The notes: generated by a model not told the origin, from the sequence alone. Shown: positions 6,449-15,681, counted from the first letter of the stretch. The stretch: DNA of 64,000 nucleotides from Thermomonospora echinospora (GCF_900108175.1 NZ_FNVO01000027.1:1-64000), one strand, 5' to 3'. A program made the numbers and translations.

Positions 6449-8539
6449 TCACAGCCGCCAGGTGCGTACGAAACCGGCGGCGTCCACCGAAAGCAGGGTC
6501 CGCTCGTCGGGGGACGCGAAGAGCGTGAACACCTGCGCGCCGTGCCCGGCGAAGTGGCCGAGGAGCTCACCGGTCGTCCGAGACGCGACGACGATCCGCT
6601 GCGCGGCCCGGTCCCAGCCGACCACACGATCGTCGCCGAGTTCCAGGTGCCACCGCACGTTGCGGATCGGGTCACCGAACTTGTGCACCCGCGGCTCGGC
6701 GTCCGGGTCGGCCAGGTCGATCACCGCGTAACCGTCGGGGACCTGATGGAGCACCCGGCGGCCGTCGTGCGGTTCGAGACCGACCCCTTCCGGCAGCTCC
6801 CGCTTCAGGACGCGCCGTTCCGGATCGATCAGGAACGCGCGCTCGGGACGGGAGTAGAGCTCCAGCACGACGTGAGGGCCGATCGTGTGGAGCTGCGGCC
6901 AGTTCACCGGCGCGGTGCTCAGGTCGATCGTCGACCGGTCGATCTCGAAGTCGCCGGGCTCGCCCATCGCACGGGTGGCCAGGTCGACCTTGACGAGGGG
7001 GAACCGGTCCCTGCTGTAGTGGAAGTCCCCTTCGATCAGATAGGCGGCGTCCCCCGCGATCTCCGGCACTCCGGGCGTCTCCAGGTGCCACACGAGCCGT
7101 CCCGTCGCGATCTCCCATGCCCGGAGCCCGCCCCTGTCGGCATGCCAGACGAGGTCGTCCCGGAAGAAGATCGAGGGCTGGCCCCCGCCGGACCCCGCGC
7201 CGGCGGGGAAACCGTCGAGGACCACTCCCTCGATGTGATCGGGATGGGCGAAGTCGAGCCTGGCCAGCCTTCCCTGGTGCACGATCCAGCGCTCGCCGTC
7301 GCGGACGCCGTGCGCGACGCCTCTGGCCCACCGGGTCATCTGGAGGCCGTGCGGGGCCGCCTGCCATCCGGACGCGCCGAGCCGCTCGATCGCTCCGGTC
7401 CGGACCTCGCAGCGGTGGACCGTCCCCGCGCGGTCGCCGAGCGCCACCATCGTTCCCCCCGCGGAGATCGCCAGCGCGGTCACCGGCGCGTCGCGGTCGG
7501 GCTGACGGTGACGCGCCACCACCTTGATCTCTCCCGGACCCGCCGGGGCGAACGCCGGGACGCGGCTCAACGACGCCATCAGCTTCTCCTGGGAGCGGTC
7601 GATCACCGGCTCCGCGTAGAACACCGGCCCGTCGAGGTCGAGGTCCCAGACCTGGACGTCACGACCGGTCTGCAGCACCGCCAGGAACCTGCGGTCGGGG
7701 CAGAGGGCCAGCGGTCCCGCCCACGCGCTCGCGAATTTGCGGCGCGGATTGTTCCGGCCGACCTGCCGTCCGCTCTTCGCGGAGACCCGCCCCAACATCC
7801 AGTCGCGGTTGGCGGCCTCCCACAGGTGCTCGGGCCTGTCGGCGAAGCGCACCGACACGCGCCGGACGTTGCGGCGCGCCTTCCGGTCCCAGGCGTGGAG
7901 TTCGGCGCCGCCGGCATCGTGGACCCGGACTGCGACGCGGTCCTTCACCACCACGAAACGCTTCTCCGAAGGGTGGACGTCGAAGTCGGTCGTCCTCCCC
8001 TCCGAGATCGGCGTCCACCGGGCCTCGCCCAGGTCGCGGTCGAGCCGTGCGACGTGGGAGTCTCCCGCCAGCCAGACACCGCGCGGCGTCACCGTGACGA
8101 AGTACGCGGGGTGTTCGAGCGCGTACTCGGCCTGCGGTTCCATCGCGGCGTTCCAGACCAGGAGGTGCCGCGCCGAGACGCCCAGGATCCGCGGTCCGTC
8201 GGTCACCAGGTCCAGGACGGGGTCGTCCGATTCCGCACGGACGACCTGCGGCGTGCTGGGCGCCCCGATCCGCCAGGACTCGACCCGCCCGTTCGCCCGC
8301 GCGACGACCAGCAGATCGGCCGCCGCGGTGAACGTCATGGCGGTGACACCCGGATCCGGCCGGGACGGGGTGTCCTCGGGCGGGTTGACATCGGCCTGCG
8401 CTCTCCGCGGTTCGTCCATCCGCGCATATTCGCCGAGCCGCATGGGTCCGGACACCGTGACGCACCCGCCGCCGCCGAGATTCCCGACCACGACGGGACC
8501 GGTGTCCCGGCGTTCCGGGTACGGACCGGGACGCGTCAC
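6449..8539 (-). CDS. Beta-propeller (WD40-like) repeat protein coupled to EccC
   Basis: A 696-residue protein with many blade-like repeats ending in W-x-(I/L), for example GRVESWRIG, DVQVWDLDLDG, GLRAWEIATGRLVWHLE and the last residues LLSVDAAGFVRTWRL. Such propellers are interaction scaffolds. No signal peptide or membrane segment is seen, so it is probably cytoplasmic. The GTG at 8539 overlaps the eccC stop by four bases (GTGA), indicating translational coupling and a shared operon. The first 60 residues are low in structure; an internal ATG is possible. Role with type VII secretion is inferred from coupling only. Confidence 0.8.
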   Translation of the reverse strand: MTRPGPYPERRDTGPVVVGNLGGGGCVTVSGPMRLGEYARMDEPRRAQADVNPPEDTPSRPDPGVTAMTFTAAADLLVVARANGRVESWRIGAPSTPQVVRAESDDPVLDLVTDGPRILGVSARHLLVWNAAMEPQAEYALEHPAYFVTVTPRGVWLAGDSHVARLDRDLGEARWTPISEGRTTDFDVHPSEKRFVVVKDRVAVRVHDAGGAELHAWDRKARRNVRRVSVRFADRPEHLWEAANRDWMLGRVSAKSGRQVGRNNPRRKFASAWAGPLALCPDRRFLAVLQTGRDVQVWDLDLDGPVFYAEPVIDRSQEKLMASLSRVPAFAPAGPGEIKVVARHRQPDRDAPVTALAISAGGTMVALGDRAGTVHRCEVRTGAIERLGASGWQAAPHGLQMTRWARGVAHGVRDGERWIVHQGRLARLDFAHPDHIEGVVLDGFPAGAGSGGGQPSIFFRDDLVWHADRGGLRAWEIATGRLVWHLETPGVPEIAGDAAYLIEGDFHYSRDRFPLVKVDLATRAMGEPGDFEIDRSTIDLSTAPVNWPQLHTIGPHVVLELYSRPERAFLIDPERRVLKRELPEGVGLEPHDGRRVLHQVPDGYAVIDLADPDAEPRVHKFGDPIRNVRWHLELGDDRVVGWDRAAQRIVVASRTTGELLGHFAGHGAQVFTLFASPDERTLLSVDAAGFVRTWRL

Positions 8540-11500
8540 AAGGGCGGGAGGGCCACCTGGATCTGGGAGGTGGAGCCCTGGAGGACGAGGAGACCGCGGC
8601 CGGTGGGGCCCGCCAGGCCGGCGTTGCGAGGCAGGCGGAGGCCGAACAGTTCGCCGTCGTCGGGGGAGTCGGCCGACAGCAGGACGCCCGAGCGGGAGCG
8701 GCGGGCGTCGGACAGGAAGCCCCGGTAACCGCGGCCCAGATCCTCGGTGGTGCCGCCGATGACGACGGCGTGCTCACCGTCGCGGGCGGTGCGCAGGACG
8801 CCGCGCAGGGCGTCGTCCAGGGCGGTCTCGTCCAGAAGTTCGGCGTCGTCGACGACCACGACGTAGCGGTGCTCCTCGCCGACGGCGTCCAGCAGATCGT
8901 CCTCGGCGGCGTCGGCGTCCAACACGCCCAGCACGCCGGGGTGGCCCTTCAGGGCGCTCAGCGGGGAGCGGCGCGGGGTGAGCAGCAGGACGGGGACCAG
9001 GCCGCCGCCGACCGCCGGGTCCAGCAGGGAGCCGACGATCGTCAGCAGGGTGGTGGAACGGCCCGAACGCGGGGGGCCGGCGACGACGAAGCCGGGGCCC
9101 TCGTTCAGCAGGTCGACGCCCACCGGGGCCAGTGTGTCCCCGCCGACGCCCACAAGCGCCCACAACGGGGATGGGGCCAGATGGTCGGGCTCCAGGGCCA
9201 TGGCCTCCGCGTAGGTGACCCGTACCGGAAGCTCGTCCACGTGCAGGGGACGCAGGCGGCGCGGCAGGCGGCCGTAGCGTCCGGTGCAGGCGCGGGCGAT
9301 CTGCTGGAGGGCGGCGACCTGGGCGGGACCCGACGGGTCGTCGGCCAGCAGGCCGATCTGGGACTCGCGCGGGGGTCGCCCGGGGCCGGTCTGCTCCAGG
9401 ACACGGCCCGGCGGCATGAACGCGGGAATCTGGCGTTCGTTCAGGCCCGCGTAGCCGTAGTCCATCGGGTCGGCCATCCGCAGCACCAGGCGGCGGCCGA
9501 AGACGGTGGAGATCTGGCCGCCCAGCCCCGTCCGGTCGCCGGTGCACACGGCGCGCAGGCCCACCGCCGCCCCCTCGCGGAGCAGGCGCACGAACGCGTC
9601 GACCAGACGGCCGTAGTCGTAGTGTTCGAACGCGCCCAGGAAGCCCTCCCAGCGGTCCAGCAGCAGCACCATCCACGGCAGCCGGTCGGAGGAGGCGACG
9701 GTGGCGCGCTGCTCGGCCAGCGTCGCGAAACCCGCCTCGGCCAGCAGTTGCTGGCGGCGGGCGACCTCCGACGACAGCGCGGCGAGCAGCCGTTCGCAGC
9801 GGTCGAGCTGGTCGCGGCCGACCACCGCCCCGCAGTGCGGCAGGGACACCAGTGGCAGCAGCGCGCCACCGCCGCAGTCGATCGCGTACAGGTGCACGTC
9901 GAACGGGGAGCAGGCGGAGGCCAGCGAGCCCGCCAGCGTGCGCAGCGCGGTGGAGCGACCGGACTGGGCGGCCCCGGCGATGTAGAGGTGGCCGTCGGCC
10001 GGCAGATCCAGGCTCAGGGGCCGGCGGGACTGGGTCTCCGGCAGGTCGGTGACGCCGAACTCGACGGGCGGCGGGTCCACCACCGAGCCGCCGGCGGCGG
10101 TGCGCAGCGACATCCGGATCCGCTCGGGCAGCGGCTCCAGCCATGGGGAGCGCTGCGGCCCGATGCCCTCGCGGGCGGCCGCCTCACCGATCGCGCGGAC
10201 CAGGACGGCCAGGTCGGTGACCATGCCGGAGGTCTCCTCTGGCTCGCCGGAGGAGGGCAGCGCCCGGCCGAGCCCCTCCCACGGGACGGGCAGCACGGAG
10301 GCGGCGCCCTTGGCCGGCCCCGCGCCGCCTCCCGCTCCGGGCCGGCGGCCGCCGATGCGGGCGGACTGCACGGCCTGCGGGGCGGCCGCGCCCGACCGCA
10401 CGTAACAGCGGCCGGGGGTGGACGCGGAGATCTGCGCGGCCTCGGGGGAGTCGAGCACGTCGGTGGACTCGTCGGGGTCGGTGACCCGCAGCGCGATCCG
10501 CAGGTTGGTGTTGGCGCGGATGTCGGCGGTCACCACCCCCGCCGGGCGCTGTGTGGCCAGGATCAGGTGGACGCCGAGGGAACGGCCCCGCCGCCCGATG
10601 TCCACCAGGCCCGTCACGAACTCCGGCAGCTCGGCGACCATCGCCGCGAACTCGTCGATGACCAGCATCAGCCGGGGCAGCGGGGGCAGGCTCACCTCCC
10701 GGTGGGGCGCCGTCGTGCGGGAGCGGGCGTAACGGCCCATGCCGCCGCCCTGGTGCCCGCCGTCCTGGTGCCCGGCGGCCAGGTCGCGCAGGTCGTCGTA
10801 GTCCTCGATGTCCTTGGCCCCGGCTGCCAGCAGGATCTCCTCCCGGCGGCGCAGCTCGGCGGCCAGCGACTGCAGCGCCCGCTCGGTCAGGTGGCCGTCC
10901 AGGTCGGTGACCATGCCCACGGTGTGCGGCAGCGCCGCGCAGTCCTTGAACGCCGCGCCGCCCTTGTAGTCGATCAGGACGAAGGTCATCTCGTCCGGCC
11001 GGTTGGCCACCGCCAGCGCCGCGATCAGGGTCTGCAACAGCTCCGACTTGCCCGCGCCGGTGGTGCCGGCGACCAGCCCGTGCGGGCCGTCGGCCCGCAG
11101 ATCGACGTGGAACGGGCCGTCGGCGGCGACGCCGATCGGCACCCGCGTGGTACGGCCGCCCGAGGCCGACCAGGCGGCGCGGACGTGCTCGGCGGTCGGG
11201 TCGGGCATGCCCAGCAGGTCCAGCAGCCGGGCCTGGCCGGGCAGGGCCTCGGCGGCGTCCTCCCGGGACACGTCGCGGACCGGGGCCAGCGCCCGGGCCA
11301 CCCGCTCGGCCCAGGCCACCGAGACCTGGTCGGCCAGCACGGGGCCGATGCCGTCCAGCCCCCGCCCACGCAGCCGCAGGGTGTCCGGGACGGCGCCGCC
11401 GGTTTCCCAGGCGGCGACGGCGGCGCACTCCTCGGGCAGCAGGCGTTCCTCGTCGTCGATGCAGATCGCGTACAGCCCGTACTCGGGGCCGCGCGAGAGC

Positions 11501-13080
11501 ACGTGCGGCATGCCCGGCACCCGCCGCAGGGCCCGCGCCCCGTCGAGCACGACCAGGACGTTGTACGGGACGTCCGCCGCCCGCTTGCCTGCATCGCCGA
11601 GCATGCCGGGGGCGTCCTGGCGGGCGCGCCGCCGTTCGGTGATGCGGATGGCCAGCTCGGTGACCCGGTGCGCGATGGACTCGGGGTCGGTGCCGACCAT
11701 CGCCAGGCACTCTTCGCCGGCGTGCGGGGCGCAGTGCGGCAGCCAGCGCACCCAGTTCCAGTGCTCGGCGCCGTCCGGCTCCGCCGACAGTACGACGACG
11801 GCCAGGTCGCGGGGGCTGTGCAGGACCGCCGACTGGGCGACCAGCCAGCGGGCCAGCGCGCGGGAGGCCGGGCGCGGGCCGGTCAGCCCGATGACGCCCA
11901 GTTCCGGCAGGTGCAGCGCTGCCGGGACGGTGTGCGCGGTGGGGATCGGCACCGCGCCGTCCTCGTTGTCCTGCAGTTCGACGTGGGCGGGCAGGTCGGC
12001 CAGGCCGATCCGCAGGTGGAGGGTGTCGTCGTCGGTGATGCGGCGCTCCCACAGCCGCCGCCGGGGGCCGGTGGCGGTGAGCAGCGCCTCGGCGGGGTCC
12101 GGTCGCAGCTCCCGCCGTTCGGCCTGGTCGCGGCGGCGCAGCAGGTCCAGCTCGTCGCCGAACGAGGCGCTGCGCTCGTGGTACTCCCGCAGCGCCTTGC
12201 GGTAGGACTTACGGCCGTGCAGCCGGTCGCCGACCCACTCGCCGATCTGCATCAGCGGCCAGCTCAGGGCGAACAGCGCCCACCACCACTGGCCCAGCGC
12301 GTACGCCATGACCAGTCCGAACGCCGAGAACAGCAGCGCGCCGAACAGCCGCAGCCGCTCGCGGGGGCCGCGTTCGGGACGGTGCGGCACCGCCAGCCGC
12401 TTGGGCCGCCGCTCCGGGGTGATGCGCGGCGGCCGGTTGAACGCCAGCCCGCCGCCGGGCAGCGGCTCCAGGTGGGTGTCGGGGGCGGTGCTGGGCGCCA
12501 GGCTGAGCATGGTGGAGCCGACCGCCAGCATTCCCCCGAAGGGCCACGGCGTCGTGCCGTCCAACGGCCGTCCGTCCAGGACGGCCTGGGTACGGGCGGA
12601 CGCCTCGACCTCCACCCCGCTGGCACCCTCGGTGGCGCGCCGCACGGTGATGCGCAGCGAACGGGCCGGGATGCCGGGGTCGTCCACGGTCAGGTCGACG
12701 TGGTCGCCGCTGCCCAGGGTGCTGGTGCCCAGCCCCAGGCGGTGCACCGCGCCCGCCGCCGGGCCCCCGGCCACCCGGACCTCCACCAGCCCGGTCGGCT
12801 CGGCCAGCACCGTGGCGGCCGCCGACCGCCGCTCGACCGCCACCACCGCGCCGTCGCGCAGTTCCTTGACGGCCCGCGCCTGCGGGTCCAGCATCCGGCC
12901 GTCCATCCAGAGCACCCGCTGTGGGTCGTCACCGGTCCGTGGCTTGGAAATCGATGGTGATTCGGTTTCCAAAGCGTCGAAAACGGCCTTGGCGACGTTT
13001 CCCACCGTCATTTCGGAATCGGTGTCGATGACGACGTCCCGTGGCCCCCGGCCGGTCAGCGCGGTGAGCGAGATCCGCAT
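8536..13080 (-). CDS. eccC: Type VII secretion ATPase EccC (FtsK/SpoIIIE family) with N-terminal ubiquitin-like and FHA regions
   Basis: A 1514-residue motor protein. Order: ubiquitin-like start (MRISLTALTGRGPRDVVI), FHA-like beta region (about 90-200), two membrane segments near 250-290 (FGLVMAYALGQWWWALFAL), then three FtsK-type ATPase domains. The first has Walker A GTTGAGKS and Walker B LMLVIDEFAAM. The second and third have GAAQSGRST and GPPRSGRST, with Lys replaced by Arg. The single-chain layout resembles EssC/Streptomyces EccC. ATG 13080 follows TGGAGGG. No EccB, EccD, EccE or mycosin gene is in the window, so the remaining secretion machinery must be elsewhere. The downstream propeller gene overlaps it. 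Confidence 0.93.
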   Translation of the reverse strand: MRISLTALTGRGPRDVVIDTDSEMTVGNVAKAVFDALETESPSISKPRTGDDPQRVLWMDGRMLDPQARAVKELRDGAVVAVERRSAAATVLAEPTGLVEVRVAGGPAAGAVHRLGLGTSTLGSGDHVDLTVDDPGIPARSLRITVRRATEGASGVEVEASARTQAVLDGRPLDGTTPWPFGGMLAVGSTMLSLAPSTAPDTHLEPLPGGGLAFNRPPRITPERRPKRLAVPHRPERGPRERLRLFGALLFSAFGLVMAYALGQWWWALFALSWPLMQIGEWVGDRLHGRKSYRKALREYHERSASFGDELDLLRRRDQAERRELRPDPAEALLTATGPRRRLWERRITDDDTLHLRIGLADLPAHVELQDNEDGAVPIPTAHTVPAALHLPELGVIGLTGPRPASRALARWLVAQSAVLHSPRDLAVVVLSAEPDGAEHWNWVRWLPHCAPHAGEECLAMVGTDPESIAHRVTELAIRITERRRARQDAPGMLGDAGKRAADVPYNVLVVLDGARALRRVPGMPHVLSRGPEYGLYAICIDDEERLLPEECAAVAAWETGGAVPDTLRLRGRGLDGIGPVLADQVSVAWAERVARALAPVRDVSREDAAEALPGQARLLDLLGMPDPTAEHVRAAWSASGGRTTRVPIGVAADGPFHVDLRADGPHGLVAGTTGAGKSELLQTLIAALAVANRPDEMTFVLIDYKGGAAFKDCAALPHTVGMVTDLDGHLTERALQSLAAELRRREEILLAAGAKDIEDYDDLRDLAAGHQDGGHQGGGMGRYARSRTTAPHREVSLPPLPRLMLVIDEFAAMVAELPEFVTGLVDIGRRGRSLGVHLILATQRPAGVVTADIRANTNLRIALRVTDPDESTDVLDSPEAAQISASTPGRCYVRSGAAAPQAVQSARIGGRRPGAGGGAGPAKGAASVLPVPWEGLGRALPSSGEPEETSGMVTDLAVLVRAIGEAAAREGIGPQRSPWLEPLPERIRMSLRTAAGGSVVDPPPVEFGVTDLPETQSRRPLSLDLPADGHLYIAGAAQSGRSTALRTLAGSLASACSPFDVHLYAIDCGGGALLPLVSLPHCGAVVGRDQLDRCERLLAALSSEVARRQQLLAEAGFATLAEQRATVASSDRLPWMVLLLDRWEGFLGAFEHYDYGRLVDAFVRLLREGAAVGLRAVCTGDRTGLGGQISTVFGRRLVLRMADPMDYGYAGLNERQIPAFMPPGRVLEQTGPGRPPRESQIGLLADDPSGPAQVAALQQIARACTGRYGRLPRRLRPLHVDELPVRVTYAEAMALEPDHLAPSPLWALVGVGGDTLAPVGVDLLNEGPGFVVAGPPRSGRSTTLLTIVGSLLDPAVGGGLVPVLLLTPRRSPLSALKGHPGVLGVLDADAAEDDLLDAVGEEHRYVVVVDDAELLDETALDDALRGVLRTARDGEHAVVIGGTTEDLGRGYRGFLSDARRSRSGVLLSADSPDDGELFGLRLPRNAGLAGPTGRGLLVLQGSTSQIQVALPPL

Positions 13081-13187
13081 GCAACCCTCCAGCCATCCGC
13101 CGCCGGGCGGCTCCGACACCGGGTCAGCTTAATTACCGGCCCCTCCATGGACATCTGACGCGCGCGGTTTCGTCCCGGCGCGTCGCA

Positions 13188-13206
13188 CGCTCCCCTATGG
13201 GGAGCG
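13188..13206. promoter_or_regulatory. Perfect inverted repeat between eccC and the tetR gene
   Basis: CGCTCCCC (13188-13195), TAT, GGGGAGCG (13199-13206): 8-bp perfect arms in the 206-bp divergent gap, 108 bp from the eccC start and 81 bp from the tetR start. The dyad and place fit an autoregulatory TetR operator that could also control eccC. Confidence 0.5.
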
Positions 13207-13286
13207 CTGCTCTCGTTTGTTTGCGCTGCTCTGTTAATCTGCCGCGGAGGGCCGTGGAGCGGGGAACGGACGACGAGGAGCAGGCC

Positions 13287-14012
13287 ATGAACAGCAGTCG
13301 GACCGCGCGGGAACGGGTGCGCGCGGAACTGACCCGGGAGATCGCCGAGATCGCCCGGCGGCACCTGGCCACCGAGGGGGCGGTCGGGTTGTCGCTGCGC
13401 GCGGTGGCCCGCGAGATGGGGATGTCCTCCTCGGCGGTCTACCGCTACTTCCCCAGCAAGGACGACCTGCTCACCACGCTGATCATCGACGGTTACAACG
13501 CCCTGGGCCGGGTCGTGGAGCAGGCCGACGCCGGCTGCGACCGCGCCGACCACGGCGGGCGCTGGCGGGCGGTGTGCCACGCCGTCCGCGACTGGGCGCT
13601 GGCCCACCCGCACGAGTACGCGCTGCTGTACGGATCCCCGGTGCCCGGCTACCAGGCGCCGCAGGACACGGTCGCCCCGGCGATGCGCGACACCATCGTG
13701 TTCGGCCGCATCGTCAGCGAGGCCCATGAGGCGGGCGCGCTGACCGTCCCCGCCGGGCCGATGGGGACCGGCGCGGCGGGAGTGGCCGAGGACATGGCGC
13801 GGGTGCGCGAGCAGGTCATGCCGGGCGTCCCCGACGCGGTGGCCGTGCGGGCGGTGACCGCCTGGACCGGGGTGTTCGGCTGGATCGGCTTCGAGTTGTT
13901 CGGCCAGTTCAACAACGTCATCGAGCACCGGGCGGCGTTGTTCGACCACAGCGTGGCGGCGCTGGGGGCCCTCATCGGGCTGCCGCGCCCGGTGGGAGAA
14001 TCGACGGCATGA
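13287..14012 (+). CDS. TetR family transcriptional regulator
   Basis: A 241-residue regulator. The N-terminal helix-turn-helix reads LTREIAEIARRHLATEGAVG, SLRAVAREMGMSSSAVYRYF and PSKDDLLTTLI, a standard TetR pattern. The C-terminal ligand domain carries WTGVFGWIGFELFGQF, typical of the TetR subgroup with a WHG-type C-terminal domain. ATG 13287 is chosen because GAGGAG precedes it. The stop overlaps the next start (ATGA), so it forms an operon with the YbaK gene. The perfect repeat at 13188-13206 is the likely operator. Confidence 0.88.
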   Translation: MNSSRTARERVRAELTREIAEIARRHLATEGAVGLSLRAVAREMGMSSSAVYRYFPSKDDLLTTLIIDGYNALGRVVEQADAGCDRADHGGRWRAVCHAVRDWALAHPHEYALLYGSPVPGYQAPQDTVAPAMRDTIVFGRIVSEAHEAGALTVPAGPMGTGAAGVAEDMARVREQVMPGVPDAVAVRAVTAWTGVFGWIGFELFGQFNNVIEHRAALFDHSVAALGALIGLPRPVGESTA

Positions 14013-14530
14013 TCGGTGACCTCGACTGGGTGCCCGCCGCAGACCACCCCGACCTGCTGGCCGAGCCCGTCCGCACGGCGCTGGTGCCGCAGGCGCAGGT
14101 GGCCGGGATCGACCCGGAACTGGCCGACACCGCCGCGTTCTGCGAGCGCTACGGCGTCCCGCTCGGCGTATCCGCCAACTGCGTGATCGTGGCCGCCAAG
14201 CGGGGCGGCGAGATCGGCATGGCCGCCTGCATGGTGCTGGCCACCCACCGGGCCGACGTCAACGGCGTGGTACGGCGGCACCTGGGGGCGCGCAAGGTCT
14301 CGTTCGCCCCCATGGAGGAGGCCACGCGGCTCAGCGGCATGGAGTACGGCGGGATCACCCCGCTCGGCCTGCCGCCGGAATGGCCGGTGCTGGTGGACGA
14401 GGCGGTGGCGGCCGAGCCGTACGTCGTCATCGGCAGCGGGCTGCGCCGCTCCAAACTGCTCGTCCCGGGCAAGGCCCTGGCCGCGCTGGACCCGGCGGAA
14501 GTGATCGCCCTGGGACGCCCGGTCGCCTGA
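14009..14530 (+). CDS. YbaK/EbsC family protein (aminoacyl-tRNA deacylase-like)
   Basis: A 173-residue protein of YbaK/ProX fold. Trans-editing enzymes of this family hydrolyse mischarged tRNAs. Features: TAAFCERYGVPLGVSANCVI near residue 48, MAACMVLATHRADVNGVVR, KVSFAPMEEATRLSGMEYG and ITPLGLPPEWPVLVDEAV, which together match the conserved core (the GxxTPxG stretch and the strand carrying the late VVIGSGLRRSKLL). It overlaps the TetR gene by 4 bp. The true substrate is unknown, and some family members are not deacylases. Confidence 0.82.
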   Translation: MIGDLDWVPAADHPDLLAEPVRTALVPQAQVAGIDPELADTAAFCERYGVPLGVSANCVIVAAKRGGEIGMAACMVLATHRADVNGVVRRHLGARKVSFAPMEEATRLSGMEYGGITPLGLPPEWPVLVDEAVAAEPYVVIGSGLRRSKLLVPGKALAALDPAEVIALGRPVA

Positions 14531-14571
14531 CCTCGCCGTTACCTCTGTGTCACCTGTCAACGGATGTCCGA

Positions 14572-14694
14572 CTTACCGGAATTGGTAAGCGCATTCAGCA
14601 ACGCTGGGTAAGGCAGCGTGTGATCCTCGAAAAGGCAGGTCAGCAAAGTCACACCCGGTCACGGGACGGCATATCCCCGGCAATCCATTGACGC
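14572..14694 (+). promoter_or_regulatory. Structured leader/promoter region of the Tad operon
   Basis: The 225-bp gap before cpaB holds several dyads in succession: CTTACC/GGTAAG (14572-14589); ACGCTG/CAGCGT hairpin (14601-14619); GTGTGA (14618-14623) pairing with TCACAC (14649-14654) around a small CCT-CGAAA-AGG hairpin (14625-14635); and CCCG/CGGG (14654-14665). A TTGACG hexamer is at 14688-14693. The second and third dyads share bases, so they are mutually exclusive, as in a switch. No known riboswitch class was matched by eye. Confidence 0.4.
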
Positions 14695-14755
14695 GGCCTT
14701 GCTCCCGCCGGGAGCATGGATCGCTCGGTCACCCCCATCTCGGAGTATCCAAGCG

Positions 14756-15679
14756 ATGAAGGCCAGTCAGTCGACGGTCGCCGGCGGTTCGAACGGCGCC
14801 TCCACGGGCGCGACGGCGCTCGGGCGCGGCGGGCTCGGCGCCTCCACCGGGCAGCGGCTGCCCGTACCGCCCCGCGAGCGCAAGCCCGCGCTGGCCGCGC
14901 TGGCCGTGCTGCTCATCCTGGGCGGCGCGCTGACCAGCGCCTACCTGGTGATCGTCAGCGGTCAGCGGGTGTCGGCCATTCAGATCGCCGAGCCGGTGGC
15001 GGCCGGCCAGCGGATCCCGCTGCGCGCCCTGCGCGAGGTGCAGGTCGGCGACACCGGCATCCAGTTCGTCAACTGGTCCGAGCGCGCCAAGGTCGCCACC
15101 GCCTACGCCGCCGTCCCGCTGGTCGAGGGCACCCTGCTCACCGGCGGGATGGTCAGCCCGGTCAACGACGCGGCCAAGGGCCGGGTGGTCGTCGGGCTGG
15201 CGCTCAAGCCCGGCCAGATGCCGGCCGACGGGCTCAAGTCGGGGGTGAAGGTCGGCCTGTACGCGGTCGGCAGCGGCCAGGGCGGCGGGCCCCGGCCCGG
15301 CACCCTGCTGTCCGGGGACGCGATCGTGGTGGCCGTCCGGGCGGGCGGCAGCGAACGGCTGCGCAGCGACCAGACGATGGTGGACGTGGCGGTGCCGCCC
15401 GCCGACGCGCCCCAGCTCACCCAGGCCGCCTCCGCCGGCGCCGTCGCGGCCGCGGTGGTGCCCGAGGGGAGCAGGGCGGCCCCGTCCGGCGGCGGCAACA
15501 AACCCAACGGCTCCGGCAACGACAACGACGACGACACCGCCGAGACCCCCTCCGCCGGACCGCAGAGCCCGGGCACCGGCCAGGGCACCGGACAGGACCA
15601 AGGCACCGGGCAGGGCACCGGACAGGGTCAGGGCACCGGACAGGGCACCGGCCGTACGAACAACCCGACCGGGGGCTGA
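14756..15679 (+). CDS. cpaB: CpaB/RcpC-like SAF-domain pilus assembly protein
   Basis: A 307-residue protein that opens the Tad locus. Order: variable N-terminus, basic stretch PPRERKP, one membrane segment (about residues 45-66, LAALAVLLILGGALTSAYLVI), then a SAF domain (ISA-IQIAEPVAAGQRIPLRAL ... VNDAAKGRVVVGLALKPGQMP). The C-terminal third is disordered, ending in GTGQ repeats. CpaB in diderms links to the outer-membrane secretin; here no secretin exists, so it probably works in the wall space. ATG 14756 is preferred to 14699, which lacks a ribosome site. TadZ starts 2 bases after the stop. Confidence 0.85.
   Translation: MKASQSTVAGGSNGASTGATALGRGGLGASTGQRLPVPPRERKPALAALAVLLILGGALTSAYLVIVSGQRVSAIQIAEPVAAGQRIPLRALREVQVGDTGIQFVNWSERAKVATAYAAVPLVEGTLLTGGMVSPVNDAAKGRVVVGLALKPGQMPADGLKSGVKVGLYAVGSGQGGGPRPGTLLSGDAIVVAVRAGGSERLRSDQTMVDVAVPPADAPQLTQAASAGAVAAAVVPEGSRAAPSGGGNKPNGSGNDNDDDTAETPSAGPQSPGTGQGTGQDQGTGQGTGQGQGTGQGTGRTNNPTGG
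15571..15653 (+). repeat. GTGQ-coding tandem repeat in cpaB
   Basis: About seven imperfect 12-bp units of the form GGCACCGG(C/A)CAG encode Gly-Thr-Gly-Gln repeats, interrupted by DQ and GQ insertions. They are likely to vary in number between strains by slippage. Flexible linker at the protein's C-terminus. Confidence 0.75.
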
Positions 15680-15681
15680 CC

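Noticed and set aside
5750-8728. A 992-codon plus-strand frame
   Set aside because: Runs in the wrong frame of the GNAT gene and antisense to the propeller gene; composition is that of a GC-rich shadow.
8770-12960. A 1396-codon open frame on the plus strand
   Set aside because: It is antisense to eccC, rich in Gln/Arg/Gly/His from third-position GC bias, and has no family motif. EccC on the other strand has clear ATPase motifs.
14601-14680. Possible c-di-GMP-I (GEMM) riboswitch before the Tad operon
   Set aside because: A GAAA-type loop and GCAAAG are present, but the GCAAACC and GGGACGCAAAGCC core elements and the second arm do not align. Kept only as an unclassified structured leader.
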